Positions 8,037 to 16,809 of a DNA stretch of 64,000 nt are shown one piece after another (positions within the stretch are counted from its first letter, which is position 1; the number at the start of each line of letters is the position of its first letter). The notes under the pieces were generated by a model. The model did not search any database and had not been told where the DNA came from. It saw only the letters and a program-made list of their open reading frames with translations. Made by a program: the position numbers and the translations under genes. The DNA comes from UBA2334 sp964396895 (GTDB lineage: Bacteria > Pseudomonadota > Gammaproteobacteria > Burkholderiales > Burkholderiaceae_C), in assembly GCA_964396895.1 (NCBI GenBank), contig CAYNGJ010000004.1, positions 124,001-188,000 of the forward strand, read 5' to 3'.

Positions 8037-8879
8037 ATGACCGCCTGTCCGCGGTTGCTGGGGTGTGATTTTTCCAGCGCACCATCTTCAAAGAAACACA
8101 TTGTTTTGGCCTTGGGGCGCCTGTCAGGTCATGTTTTGCAGCTCCTTGAGTTGCAGCGGTTTTCTGACCTCCCCTCGTGGCAGCAGTGTCTGTCAGACCA
8201 CCCATGGGTCGGGGCGTTCGACCTGCCCTTTGGCCTGCCCCGGGAGCTGGTGACCTCGCTGGGTTGGCCCACCGACTGGTTGGTCAATGTGGCCCACTTT
8301 GCGGCCCAGGACAGGGCTGAGTTGCGGGCCCAATTCAAGGCCTTTTGCGATGCCCACCCGGCGGGGAGCAAGTTTGCCCACCGCGCCACCGACCGACCCG
8401 CAGGGTCGAGTCCGAGCATGAAATGGGTCAATCCACCTGTGGCCTGGATGATGCACGCTGGCTTGCCACGCCTGCTGGCCACGGGCGCCCACATGCCTGC
8501 CCATTTGGCCACGGCCACCAGCGAAGCGCCCGAGCGGGTGGCGTTGGAAGCGTATCCGGCGTTGCTGGCACGCGAGCTGCTGGGTGGGCAACGCAGCTAC
8601 AAGAGTGACGATGTGGCCCGCCAGACGCCAGAGCGTTGGGTGGCACGCAAAGACATGCTGACTTCCCTGGAGCAGGGCCGTACCCGCCTGGGACTGCGGT
8701 TGAAACTCACCCCCGCACAGGCTGATGCCGTGCTGGCAGATGCTTCAGGTGACCAACTGGATGCCGTGCTCTGCCTGGCCCAGGCGGCATGGGCATGGCG
8801 GGCGCACCAGCAAGGGCACCCCAACTGGGGACTGCCACAGGGCATTGACCCGTTGGAAGGCTGGATTCTCACCGCCTGA
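8037..8879 (+). CDS. DUF429 family protein
   Basis: 280 residues from the ATG at 8037. The N-terminal LLGCDFSSAPSSKKHIVLA is the DUF429 hallmark (an RNase H-like strand with an acidic residue). The central VGAFDLPFGLPREL, VALEAYPALLAREL and a late GDQLDAVLCLAQAAW (second acidic site) complete an RNase H-like fold. Function is unknown for the family; a nuclease or nucleotide-related role is only suggested by the fold. The frame extends further upstream into the BLUF gene, but those residues are unlike the family, so the 8037 start is preferred. It may be the last gene of the folE-BLUF unit. Confidence 0.75.
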   Translation: MTACPRLLGCDFSSAPSSKKHIVLALGRLSGHVLQLLELQRFSDLPSWQQCLSDHPWVGAFDLPFGLPRELVTSLGWPTDWLVNVAHFAAQDRAELRAQFKAFCDAHPAGSKFAHRATDRPAGSSPSMKWVNPPVAWMMHAGLPRLLATGAHMPAHLATATSEAPERVALEAYPALLARELLGGQRSYKSDDVARQTPERWVARKDMLTSLEQGRTRLGLRLKLTPAQADAVLADASGDQLDAVLCLAQAAWAWRAHQQGHPNWGLPQGIDPLEGWILTA

Positions 8880-9030
8880 ACCCCCGTGCAACGGTGCCCT
8901 GCTGTGGCAAGGCTTGATGTGGCGCAAGCCCCGGCCTGTCCAGCGTGGAACAATTCGGCCTTCATTTTTCTTCACCCACACCGCCGCCACAGCTTGAGCC
9001 ACCCGCCCAATCTGCGCCGGTCCATTGCCC

Positions 9031-9672
9031 ATGACCGCCAGCACCGCCACCCACACGGTCACGCCAACCGTCCAACCCCAAAGCCGACACCGTTGGCATG
9101 AAGACGTACAGGCCCTGCTGGTGGGCACCTTGTTTGTGGCGCTGGGGGTGGTGCTGTTTCGCCACGCGGGGCTGCTCACCGGTGGTACAGCGGGCATCGC
9201 GTTTGTGTTGCACTACGCCACGGGTTGGAATTTCAGTGCGGTGTTTTTTGTCATCAACCTGCCGTTTTATGTGCTGGCCTGGCGGCGCATGGGGCGCACC
9301 TTCACCCTCAAAACCTTGACTGCGGTGAGCTTGCTGTCGGCATTGGCCGAGGCCGTGCCGCATTGGCTGGGCATTGCCAACTTGTCCACGCCGTTTGCGG
9401 CCGTCATGGGCGGTTTGTTGGCGGGCACGGGCATGCTCATCTTGTTTCGCCACCGGGCCAGCCTGGGCGGGCTGAACGTGTTGGTGCTGATGTTGCAGGA
9501 AAAGCGTGGCTGGCGCGCGGGCCACATCCAGATGGGGCTGGACTGCGCGATTGTGCTGGCCGCCTCGGCCTTTGTGCCCTGGCAGCAACTGGTGTGGTCG
9601 GTGGTAGGGGCCGTTGCCCTGAACATCACCCTGGCCATCAACCACCGGCCCGGCCGCTACATGGCGGTGTGA
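9031..9672 (+). CDS. YitT family membrane protein
   Basis: 213 residues with five or six hydrophobic segments. The first carries the conserved ALGVVLFRHAGLLTGGTAGI, followed by the NLPFYVLAWRRMG motif and a glycine-rich LVLMLQEKRG region of the YitT/DUF161 fold. It lacks the C-terminal DUF2179 domain seen in many Firmicutes members. Substrates are unknown; the family is annotated only as an integral membrane protein or putative transporter. ATG 9031 is preferred over TTG 9025. Confidence 0.8.
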   Translation: MTASTATHTVTPTVQPQSRHRWHEDVQALLVGTLFVALGVVLFRHAGLLTGGTAGIAFVLHYATGWNFSAVFFVINLPFYVLAWRRMGRTFTLKTLTAVSLLSALAEAVPHWLGIANLSTPFAAVMGGLLAGTGMLILFRHRASLGGLNVLVLMLQEKRGWRAGHIQMGLDCAIVLAASAFVPWQQLVWSVVGAVALNITLAINHRPGRYMAV

Positions 9673-9697
9673 GCGCACCCGGAGGCACAATCTGCGC

Positions 9698-10594
9698 ATG
9701 AGCCCCGCCACCCACCCTGCACCACCGACCCCATCTGTTGCCGCGGCAGCCACCCCTGGCGATTCCCACCTCCGTGTGGCCTTGCTCACCCAGCACGGCA
9801 AAGAGGACCTGATTGCCCCCGTGTTTCGTCAGGCCCTGGGCTGGGTGGTGGAGCGGGTGTCTGGCTTCGACACCGACCTGCTGGGCACCTTCACGCGCGA
9901 TCAGGAGCGCCCTGGCAGTCAAATGGATGCGGCCCGCCACAAGGCCCGAAAGGGCATGGAGCTGTCGGACTGTCTGCGTGGGTTGGCCAGCGAGGGTGCG
10001 TTCATGGAGGACCCGGTGGGCGGGTTTTTTCCGTGGAACGTGGAGCTGCTGCTGTACATCGACGACGAGCAGGGCATTGAAGTCAGTGGCATGGCGCAAG
10101 GCCCCGCGCGCAACGTGCACCGAATGGTGCACACCTGGGACCAGGCCACCCAGATGGCGGCGGACGCCCATTTCCCTGAACACCACCTGGTGTTGCGGCC
10201 AGACGGTGAGAGTGACCCCCGCATCCGCAAGGGTCTGTCGGACTGGGCCAGTTTGCGCCAGGCCTTTGACGGTGCGCTGGCCGAGTCCGCCCAGGGGGCT
10301 GTGTTTCTGGAAAGCGACTTGCGCGCGTTTGGTAACCCCACGCGCCAGCAGCTGATCCGTGCCGCCGCCGACAACCTGGTGGCCAAGCTCCAGTCCTGCT
10401 GCCCTGCCTGTGGGTTGCCTGGTTATTGGCCAGTGGCCGCTGTTCGGGGGTTGCCTTGCCGGCAATGCGGTTCGCCCACCCGCGAGCTGTTGGGGGAGCG
10501 TTGGGCCTGTCCCAGTTGCCGCCACGAACACGTGGTGTTGCGCCCACCCGGCGGCTTGGCTGACCCGTCCCGCTGCGACAGCTGCAATCCCTGA
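9698..10594 (+). CDS. DUF6671 family protein with C-terminal zinc ribbons
   Basis: 298 residues. The main domain (about 20-225) has the conserved start VALLTQHGKEDLIAPVF, a region around DARRHKARKG-like ARHKARKGMEL, and FFPWNVELLLYID. The C-terminal 70 residues hold three cysteine pairs (CCPACGLPG, CRQCGSP, CPSC plus a final CDSC), forming one or two zinc ribbons. It resembles the family now called DUF6671. No function is established; the zinc ribbons suggest nucleic-acid or protein contact. It converges with moeB, the stops being only about 16 bp apart. Confidence 0.65.
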   Translation: MSPATHPAPPTPSVAAAATPGDSHLRVALLTQHGKEDLIAPVFRQALGWVVERVSGFDTDLLGTFTRDQERPGSQMDAARHKARKGMELSDCLRGLASEGAFMEDPVGGFFPWNVELLLYIDDEQGIEVSGMAQGPARNVHRMVHTWDQATQMAADAHFPEHHLVLRPDGESDPRIRKGLSDWASLRQAFDGALAESAQGAVFLESDLRAFGNPTRQQLIRAAADNLVAKLQSCCPACGLPGYWPVAAVRGLPCRQCGSPTRELLGERWACPSCRHEHVVLRPPGGLADPSRCDSCNP

Positions 10595-10610
10595 GGCGGC
10601 TGGCGCGCGC

Positions 10611-11369
10611 TCAGGCGCTGGCCCGATGGGCACACACCGGGCAGTCCGGCTGCCGGGGCAGGCGTATGTCTGTCCATTCCAGTCTTCGCCCGTCGAGCAT
10701 GAGCAGGCGACCGGCCATGTGGCTGCCCATGCCGCTGGCCAGTTTCAAGGCCTCAGCCGCTTGCATGGTGCCGATGATGCCCACCAGCGGTGCAAACACC
10801 CCCATGGTGGCGCAGCGGGTTTCTTCCACCCCCGAATGCTCAGGAAACACGCAGGCATAGCACGGAGAGCAGGGGTCTCGCGGGTCGTACACACTCAGCT
10901 GTCCATCCATCCGAATGGCCGCACCCGACACCAGGGGCTTGCCCAGTGCCACACACACGCGGTTGATGGCGTGGCGGGTGGCGAAGTTGTCGGTGCAGTC
11001 CAGCACCACATCGGCGTCGGCCACCAGTGCGCTCAGCAGGGTCGCGTCTGCGCGCTGGGTGACGGGGTGAACCCGCACATCGGGGTTGATGGCTGCAATG
11101 GCCGTTTGCAGCGACAAGGCCTTGGGTTGCCCCACGCGGGTCAAGGTGTGGGCCACCTGGCGCTGTAGGTTGGTTTCGTCCACCACATCGTGGTCCACCA
11201 CGGTGAGTTGGCCCACCCCTGCACTGCCCAGGTACAGGCCTGCGGACGAACCCAGGCCCCCGGCACCCACCATCAGCACCTTGGCGTGCAGCAGGCTCTC
11301 CTGGCCTTCAATGCCGAGTTCGTCGAGCAGGATGTGGCGGGAGTAGCGCAGCAGTTGGGTGTCGTCCAT
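10611..11369 (-). CDS. moeB: HesA/MoeB/ThiF family adenylyltransferase
   Basis: 252 residues. The ATP-binding loop VGAGGLGSS (near residue 37) and the NLQRQV arginine needed for adenylation are present. Zinc cysteines are in CSPCYAC and CPVC near the end, and CATMGV holds the candidate catalytic cysteine. The enzyme adenylates the C-terminal GlyGly of MoaD or ThiS. Since a thiamine cluster with thiS lies 38 kb away without its own thiF, this protein could serve ThiS as well as MoaD; that is inference. The order gpmA-ctpA-moeB on one strand is usual in betaproteobacteria. Confidence 0.88.
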   Translation of the reverse strand: MDDTQLLRYSRHILLDELGIEGQESLLHAKVLMVGAGGLGSSAGLYLGSAGVGQLTVVDHDVVDETNLQRQVAHTLTRVGQPKALSLQTAIAAINPDVRVHPVTQRADATLLSALVADADVVLDCTDNFATRHAINRVCVALGKPLVSGAAIRMDGQLSVYDPRDPCSPCYACVFPEHSGVEETRCATMGVFAPLVGIIGTMQAAEALKLASGMGSHMAGRLLMLDGRRLEWTDIRLPRQPDCPVCAHRASA

Positions 11370-11384
11370 GGGAATGGTTCGCAG

Positions 11385-11414
11385 AAAAAAGAAACCCCAG
11401 CATTGTGCCGGGGT
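11385..11414 (-). terminator. Rho-independent terminator candidate after ctpA
   Basis: Read on the minus strand, ACCCCGGCA, a 3-base loop and TGCTGGGGT form a 9-bp stem with one mismatch, followed by TTCTTTTTT. It lies 23-52 bp after the ctpA stop and before moeB, so moeB may depend on read-through or its own promoter. Confidence 0.65.
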
Positions 11415-11436
11415 GGTTCAAGGCGCGTGCAGGGCG

Positions 11437-12921
11437 TCAGTTCTCTTTTTTCTCTTCCTTGCGCTCGGTCAAGGTTTTACTGACGAGCACCGGCCTGCCT
11501 TTGAGCTGGTTGAGTGCCTGTTGCAGCGGGAAGTCTTTCTCGCTGCCGAACTCGGGCAGCAACCGACCACCGGGGTTCTTACGGTTTTCCTCTTCCAGGC
11601 GCAGGCGGGCTTTTTCGCGTGCCTGCTCGCGCTGTTGCTCAGCGGCCTTTTCCGCGGCTTTTTCGGCGTTGCTGGCTTCTTTGCCATTGTCTGGCGCGTT
11701 TTCCAGGTGTTTGGTCAGATCGGCCTCGCGTGTGCGCAGGGCCGCAAACAGGTTGCCCTCTTCAGTTTCATCCACCATCACGTCTGGCACGATGCCACGC
11801 GCCTGAATGGTTTTGCCACTGGGCGTGTAGTAGCGTGCGGTGGTGAGCTTGATGCCGGTGTCAGGTCCCAGCGGTCGAACGGTCTGCACCGAACCCTTGC
11901 CGAATGTCTGGTTGCCCAGGATGGTGGCGCGTTTGTGGTCTTGCAGGGCGCCAGCCACAATTTCGCTGGCCGAGGCAGACCCTTCGTTCACCAGAACGAC
12001 AACGGGCAGGGTTTTGAGCAGGCCGTTGGTGTTTTGCGTCAGCTGTTTGATGAGGTCGGGCGAGCCGCGCCGCTGGTAAAACTGTGGCGACGCTTTGTAG
12101 ACAAACTGGCTTTCTTCCAGCTGGCCGTTGGTGGACACCACGGTCACGCCTTCGGGCAGGAAAGCTGCTGAAATGGCCACCGCCGCGTCCAGCAGGCCAC
12201 CGGGGTCGTTGCGCAGGTCCAGCACCAGGCCCTTGAGCTTGGGGTCGGCTTTGACCATTTCTTCCAGTTTGCGCGCGAAGTCTTCCACCGTGCGCTCTTG
12301 GAACTGCGACACTCGCAGCCAACCATAGCCCGGCTCTATCACCTTGGACTTGACGCTCTGCGTCTTGATTTCCTCGCGTGTGATGGTGGACGTGAAGGTG
12401 CGGTTTTCGTCGCGGCGGAAGATGGTCAGCACCACCTTGGTGTTGGGCTCACCGCGCATGCGCTTGACCGCATCGTTGATGCTCAGGCCTTTGACCGCCG
12501 TGTCGTCGATCTTGGTGATGAGGTCGTTGGTTTTCAGGCCAGCGCGGAAGGCGGGCGAGCCTTCGATGGGCGACACCACCTTGACCACGCCGTCTTCCAT
12601 GGTGATTTCAATGCCCACGCCCACAAAGCGACCACTGGTGCCTTCGCGGAATTCCTTGAACGACTTCTTGTCGAAGTACTGCGAGTGCGGGTCCAGGCTG
12701 GCCACCATGCCCGAAATGGCGTCGGAAATCAGTTTTTTGTCGTCCACCGGCTCCACATAGTCGGTTTTGACCATGCCGAACACGGCCGCCAGCTGTTGCA
12801 GCTCTTCCAGCGGCAAGGGCGCCAGCGTGCCCCGCGCCGTGGCTTGAAGTTGCACGGTGGTCAGGGCACCTGCCAGTGCCCCCACTGCCACCCAACCTGC
12901 AATTTTGAGCTTTTGCCCCAT
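11437..12921 (-). CDS. ctpA: Carboxy-terminal processing protease (S41 family)
   Basis: 494 residues. An uncleaved or cleavable N-terminal hydrophobic segment (GWVAVGALAGALTTV) directs it to the periplasm. A PDZ domain follows (about 90-175, with GRFVGVGIEI and SPAFRAGLKTNDLI), then the S41 tail-specific protease core with catalytic Ser in NEGSASASEI and Lys in FGKGSVQTV. The C-terminal 100 residues form a charged, Ala/Glu/Lys/Arg-rich coiled coil (AEKAAEKAAEQQREQAREKA) followed by a folded tail. The family degrades or trims periplasmic proteins. Start MGQKLKIAG is preferred over the ATG three codons upstream. Confidence 0.92.
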   Translation of the reverse strand: MGQKLKIAGWVAVGALAGALTTVQLQATARGTLAPLPLEELQQLAAVFGMVKTDYVEPVDDKKLISDAISGMVASLDPHSQYFDKKSFKEFREGTSGRFVGVGIEITMEDGVVKVVSPIEGSPAFRAGLKTNDLITKIDDTAVKGLSINDAVKRMRGEPNTKVVLTIFRRDENRTFTSTITREEIKTQSVKSKVIEPGYGWLRVSQFQERTVEDFARKLEEMVKADPKLKGLVLDLRNDPGGLLDAAVAISAAFLPEGVTVVSTNGQLEESQFVYKASPQFYQRRGSPDLIKQLTQNTNGLLKTLPVVVLVNEGSASASEIVAGALQDHKRATILGNQTFGKGSVQTVRPLGPDTGIKLTTARYYTPSGKTIQARGIVPDVMVDETEEGNLFAALRTREADLTKHLENAPDNGKEASNAEKAAEKAAEQQREQAREKARLRLEEENRKNPGGRLLPEFGSEKDFPLQQALNQLKGRPVLVSKTLTERKEEKKEN

Positions 12922-13066
12922 GTGTCGCACCTTGAAAAAAAGTTGGCTGAATATACGCCTCAGACCGCGCAGGGTCGGGTCGGTTCCCGCAAGGCCTTGT
13001 GGGCTGCGGGTGGTCAGCCCGCCCGCAGGGGTTGACCAGGGGCGGTTGTGGTGGCAGAGAGGTGGC

Positions 13067-13810
13067 TCAGGCCTTGCCTTGGCTGGCCACGGCGGCAGCG
13101 GCTTTGGCGGCGGCCTCGGCGTCGCCCAGGTAATAGCTGCGGATGGGTTTGAGGTCGGCGTCGAGCTCGTACACCAGCGGGATGCCGTTGGGGATGTTCA
13201 GGCCCACGATGTCGTTGTCGGAGATGCCGTCCAAGTATTTCACCAGCGCACGGATGCTGTTGCCGTGTGCGGCCACCACCACGCGCTGACCCGAGCGGAT
13301 GGCGGGTGCCATGGTCTCGTTCCAGAAGGGCATGACACGGGCCACGGTGTCTTTCAGGCACTCGGTCAGGGGCACGTCTTCGGGCGCCAGGTTGGCGTAG
13401 CGCTGATCACCGCGCTCGCTGCGAGGGTCGCTGGCCTCCAGTGCGGGCGGTGGCGTGTCGTAGCTGCGCCGCCACACCAGCACCTGCGCGTCGCCGTACT
13501 GCTTGGCCATGTCGGCCTTGTTCAGGCCTTGCAGGCTGCCGTAGTGGCGCTCGTTCAGGCGCCAGCTTTTCACGACGGGCAACCAGGTGCGGTCCATTTC
13601 GTCCAGCGTCAGCCACAGGGTGCGGATGGCCCGCTTGAGCACACTGGTGTAGGCGATGTCGAATTCGTAGCCCTCGGCCTTGAGCAGGCGTCCAGCGTTC
13701 TGGGCTTGCTCGATGCCGGTGGGGGTGAGGTCCACATCGGTCCAGCCGGTGAAGCGGTTTTCCAGGTTCCAGGTGGATTCGCCGTGGCGAATCAGGACGA
13801 GTTTGTGCAT
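13067..13810 (-). CDS. gpmA: 2,3-bisphosphoglycerate-dependent phosphoglycerate mutase
   Basis: 247 residues, standard length. It interconverts 3- and 2-phosphoglycerate in glycolysis and gluconeogenesis. The phosphohistidine motif LIRHGESTWN is at the N-terminus, with RHYGSLQGLNKA, the second histidine in VVVAAHGNSIRAL, and GIPLVYELD near the end. The chosen start, MHKLVLIRHGES, fits the family better than the ATG five codons earlier. It is divergent from the rhodanese gene. Confidence 0.96.
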   Translation of the reverse strand: MHKLVLIRHGESTWNLENRFTGWTDVDLTPTGIEQAQNAGRLLKAEGYEFDIAYTSVLKRAIRTLWLTLDEMDRTWLPVVKSWRLNERHYGSLQGLNKADMAKQYGDAQVLVWRRSYDTPPPALEASDPRSERGDQRYANLAPEDVPLTECLKDTVARVMPFWNETMAPAIRSGQRVVVAAHGNSIRALVKYLDGISDNDIVGLNIPNGIPLVYELDADLKPIRSYYLGDAEAAAKAAAAVASQGKA

Positions 13811-13924
13811 GGGTGAGGGTTGCAATGGGTGGGAAAGAAAAGGAAAGCGCCCTGCATTTTAGAATCGGGGGCTTACGTGACCTCTACCCAGGTGTGGCCC
13901 ACGGGCTGACCCGAAAGGAATTTT

Positions 13925-14335
13925 GTGAATTTTTTTGTTGATAACTGGGCCCTGTTCCTGCTGGCGCTGTCTTCGGCCGCCATGCTGATGTGGCCGGTGG
14001 TGTCCAAGGGTGCGCGGGCGGGCGGCCTCAGTGCCAGTGAGGCCGTCATGCTCATGAACCGCGAAAAGGCCGTGGTCATCGACGTGTGCGAGGCCAAGGA
14101 ATACGCGGCCGGCCACGTCACCGGCGCCAAAAACATTCCCCTGGCCGAGTTGGAGGCCAAGCTGGCCGGTGCCGTCAAAAACAAGGCCACGCCCGTGATT
14201 TTGGTGTGCGCCAGCGGCATGCGCTCCAACCGCGCGGTGGCGGTGGCCACCAAGCTGGGCTTTGAAAAAGCCTTCTCGCTTTCCGGTGGCATGGGCGCCT
14301 GGCGCGAGGCCAACTTGCCCATCGAGAAAACCTGA
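13925..14335 (+). CDS. Membrane-anchored rhodanese-like protein
   Basis: 136 residues from a GTG start preceded by AAAGGAA. A single N-terminal transmembrane helix (about 5-25) leads into a rhodanese domain with active-site loop CASGMRSNRA (catalytic Cys) and SGGMGAWREANLP at the C-terminus. Rhodaneses transfer sulfane sulfur. It is the first gene of the rhodanese-grxC-secB-gpsA set, an order conserved in many proteobacteria, suggesting a link to thiol/sulfur handling at the membrane. Confidence 0.88.
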   Translation: MNFFVDNWALFLLALSSAAMLMWPVVSKGARAGGLSASEAVMLMNREKAVVIDVCEAKEYAAGHVTGAKNIPLAELEAKLAGAVKNKATPVILVCASGMRSNRAVAVATKLGFEKAFSLSGGMGAWREANLPIEKT

Positions 14336-14345
14336 GGAGGCCCGC

Positions 14346-14603
14346 ATGTCCCCCGTCAAAATCTACCTCACCGCCACTTGCCCTTACTGCATCCGTGCCC
14401 GCCAGCTGTTGCTGGAGCGCGGTGTTACCGGTATGGAAGAAATCCGGGTTGACTTGCAGCCCGCCTTGCGTGCCGACATGACCCGCATCACCGGCCGCAC
14501 CAGCGTGCCGCAGATCTTCATTGGCGACACCCATGTCGGTGGTTGCGACGACCTGATGGCCTTGGATGAGCGGGGCGGTTTGCTGCCCTTGCTGCAGGCC
14601 TGA
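14346..14603 (+). CDS. grxC: Glutaredoxin 3
   Basis: 85 residues. It is a dithiol glutaredoxin with active site TCPYC (Cys12/Cys15), TSVPQIFIG cis-proline loop and GGCDDLMALDE glutathione-binding motif. It reduces protein disulfides and glutathione mixed disulfides in the cytoplasm. It starts 10 bp after the rhodanese stop behind GAGGA. Confidence 0.95.
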   Translation: MSPVKIYLTATCPYCIRARQLLLERGVTGMEEIRVDLQPALRADMTRITGRTSVPQIFIGDTHVGGCDDLMALDERGGLLPLLQA

Positions 14604-14740
14604 CGTGACCCCGCCAGGCCCCGCGCCGCGCTGTGGCGGTCGGGGGCTGACTGACATAATTCACCCCGCCACTGTCCAGGCAAGGCCGTCACAGGCCACG
14701 CCCGGGCAAAGCTTTTGTTCCCTCCATTGAAAGAAACCCC

Positions 14741-15199
14741 ATGTCCGAAGCCCAAGAGCCCGTGTTCCAGATTCAGCGCGTTTACCTGAAAGAGGCTTCG
14801 CTGGAGCAACCCAACTCCCCCGCCATCCTGCTGGTGCAAGAGCAGCCCACCGTGGACATCCAGTTGGCCGTGTCTGCTGAACCCGCCGCCGACGGCGTGT
14901 TCGAGGTATCGGTGTCCGCCACCGTGCAAACCAAGATCGGCGACAAGACTGTGTTCTTGGTGGAGTGCAAGCAGGCCGGTATTTTTGAAATCCGCAACCT
15001 GCCCGAAGAGCAGATGGGCCCCATCATGGGCATCGCCTGCCCGCAGATCGTGTACCCCTACCTGCGCGCCAACGTGGCCGACCTCATCAACCGCGCTGGC
15101 TTCCCGCCTGTGCACCTGTCGGAAATCAACTTCCAGGCCATGTACGAGCAGCAGCAAGCGCAGCCATCTGACGATGCACCGCGCATTGTGACCCAGTAA
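14741..15199 (+). CDS. secB: Protein-export chaperone SecB
   Basis: 152 residues. SecB keeps preproteins unfolded and delivers them to SecA. Visible hallmarks are FQIQRVYLKEASLEQPN and LEQPN-containing strand 1, VECKQAGIFEIRNL, and CPQIVYPYLRANVADLI. The C-terminal tail is the variable SecA-binding end. A spacer of 137 bp after grxC leaves room for a separate promoter. Confidence 0.97.
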   Translation: MSEAQEPVFQIQRVYLKEASLEQPNSPAILLVQEQPTVDIQLAVSAEPAADGVFEVSVSATVQTKIGDKTVFLVECKQAGIFEIRNLPEEQMGPIMGIACPQIVYPYLRANVADLINRAGFPPVHLSEINFQAMYEQQQAQPSDDAPRIVTQ

Positions 15200-15200
15200 T

Positions 15201-15250
15201 TTTTAGCAATTTCGTGCTGCAGCGCTTGATTGGTATGATTTTGTAGCTAT
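15201..15250 (-). repeat. Dispersed short repeat, copy 2 (runs into the gpsA start)
   Basis: On the minus strand: TAGCT (15245-15249, complement), exactly 17 bases, then AAGCGCTG (15220-15227, complement), followed by CAGCACGAAATTGC. It fills the whole secB-gpsA spacer, and its TAGCT end touches the gpsA ATG at 15249, replacing any normal ribosome binding site. Confidence 0.75.
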
Positions 15251-16322
15251 GAAAATCGTATTTTTGGGCGCTGGCGCATGGGGCACGGCACTGGCCATCA
15301 GTGCGGCCCGCCACCCCGCCGGGCACGCGGTGGAGCTCTGGGCGCGCGACGCTGCGCAGGTTGCGGCCATGCAGCCCGGCCCCACCGACGACCCGAGCGC
15401 CCCCCGTGTCAACCAGCGCTACCTGCCGCAGCTCGCACTGCCCCCCTCGCTGGAGGTGCGGCAGTGGACGGACGAGCGGCTGGCGCAGTGGGTCCAGTCG
15501 TCGGTCGCCCGACCGCAGGGCGGGGCACCCGTGGAGGTGTGTGTGGTGGCCACGCCCACCGCCGCGCTGCGTCCCACGCTGCAGGCGCTGGCCGGTGCCC
15601 GCATGCCTGTGGCCTGGTTGTGCAAAGGCTTCGAGGCCTCTGCGGTGAGCGGTCTGGGCCTGATGCCCCACGAAGTACAGGCCCAGGTGGCCCCCCAGTT
15701 GTTGGCGGGTGCGCTCAGCGGCCCCAGTTTTGCGCAGGAAGTCGCCGCTGGCCAGCCCACGGCCTTGGTGGCCGCCAGTGCCCATGCCGCTGTGCGCGAC
15801 GCCCTGGTGCAGGCGTTTCACAGCCCCACGCTGCGCGTGTACGCCAACGATGACCTGGTGGGCGTGGAAGTGGGAGGTGCCGTCAAGAACGTGCTGGCCG
15901 TCGCCACCGGCCTGTGCGATGGCTTGCAACTGGGGCTGAATGCCCGTGCCGCCCTCATCACCCGTGGTCTGGCCGAAATGACCCGCCTGGGTCTGGCCTT
16001 GGGCGCACGGGCCGATACCTTCATGGGCCTGAGTGGTTTGGGTGACCTGGTGCTGACCGCCACCGGCGACCTCAGCCGCAACCGCCGCGTGGGCCTGCTG
16101 CTGGCCAGTGGCCAGACGCTGGCACAAGCCGTGGCCTCCCTGGGTCATGTGGCCGAGGGGGTGTACAGCGCCCGCACCGTGCTGGCCAGGGCACGCCAGG
16201 TGGGGGTGGACATGCCCATTGTGCAGGCTGTGGTGGATTTGCTCGACGGCCGCACACTGCCCTCGCAGGCCGTGGCAGCCCTGATGGGGCGTGAGGCCAA
16301 GGCCGAACCCGCTGCGCCCTGA
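15249..16322 (+). CDS. gpsA: NAD(P)H-dependent glycerol-3-phosphate dehydrogenase
   Basis: 357 residues (about 15 more than E. coli GpsA). It reduces dihydroxyacetone phosphate to sn-glycerol 3-phosphate for phospholipid synthesis. The Rossmann loop is IVFLGAGAWGTALA; ALSGPSFAQEVA, EVGGAVKNVLAVATG (catalytic Lys) and GLSGLGDLVLT follow. The start is unusual: the 50 bp upstream is a copy of the dispersed repeat and shows no Shine-Dalgarno sequence. The gene ends at a clear bidirectional terminator. Confidence 0.95.
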   Translation: MKIVFLGAGAWGTALAISAARHPAGHAVELWARDAAQVAAMQPGPTDDPSAPRVNQRYLPQLALPPSLEVRQWTDERLAQWVQSSVARPQGGAPVEVCVVATPTAALRPTLQALAGARMPVAWLCKGFEASAVSGLGLMPHEVQAQVAPQLLAGALSGPSFAQEVAAGQPTALVAASAHAAVRDALVQAFHSPTLRVYANDDLVGVEVGGAVKNVLAVATGLCDGLQLGLNARAALITRGLAEMTRLGLALGARADTFMGLSGLGDLVLTATGDLSRNRRVGLLLASGQTLAQAVASLGHVAEGVYSARTVLARARQVGVDMPIVQAVVDLLDGRTLPSQAVAALMGREAKAEPAAP

Positions 16323-16348
16323 CCGCCTGGTCGGCGGTGCGAATGGCG

Positions 16349-16378
16349 AAAAAAAACCGACCCAGGGGTCGGTTTTTT
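16349..16378. terminator. Bidirectional terminator between gpsA and the RRM gene
   Basis: A run of A, the stem CCGACCC, a tight AG/CAGG loop, GGGTCGG, then TTTTTT. The palindrome with A- and T-runs on both sides suits termination of both gpsA (+) and the convergent RRM gene (-). Confidence 0.9.
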
Positions 16379-16398
16379 CATGTCGGGCAAACGCCGGG

Positions 16399-16701
16399 TC
16401 AGTAGCCGCCGCGGTTGTCGCGGTAGTTGCCACCGCCGCCACCGCCACGGTCTTCGCGTGGGCGGGCAATGTTCACCACCAGCGAGCGACCGTCCACAGA
16501 CTGGCCGTGCAAGCCACTGATGGCGGCCTGGGCTTCGGCTTCGGAACCCATTTCCACGAAGCCAAAGCCTTTGGAGCGACCGGTGTCGCGGTCCATCATG
16601 ACCTTGGCGGTCGACACGGTGCCGTACTCGGAGAAGTTGTTGTGCAGACTGGCGTCGGTCACGGAGTAGGGCAGGTTGCCCACGTAAATTTTGTTGCTCA
16701 T
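16399..16701 (-). CDS. RRM-type RNA-binding protein
   Basis: 100 residues. A single RNA recognition motif holds RNP2 (IYVGNLPY) and RNP1 (KGFGFVEM), followed by a Gly/Arg-rich tail (EDRGGGGGGNYRDNRGGY). This is the small glycine-rich Rbp type known from cyanobacteria and proteobacteria, often cold-induced and acting as an RNA chaperone. I chose MSNKIYVGN as the start because nine residues upstream of it are unlike the family. It converges on gpsA at the shared terminator. Confidence 0.92.
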   Translation of the reverse strand: MSNKIYVGNLPYSVTDASLHNNFSEYGTVSTAKVMMDRDTGRSKGFGFVEMGSEAEAQAAISGLHGQSVDGRSLVVNIARPREDRGGGGGGNYRDNRGGY

Positions 16702-16809
16702 GTCAGAGTCTTTCAGAGTGTGGCGCACACCCCCGGATGGGCATGTGCGCGGGTGGGGCGGTATCAGGGCTGAAGGCCGCCGGAAACGGAGAAGGGGTTG
16801 ATCTGCGGC

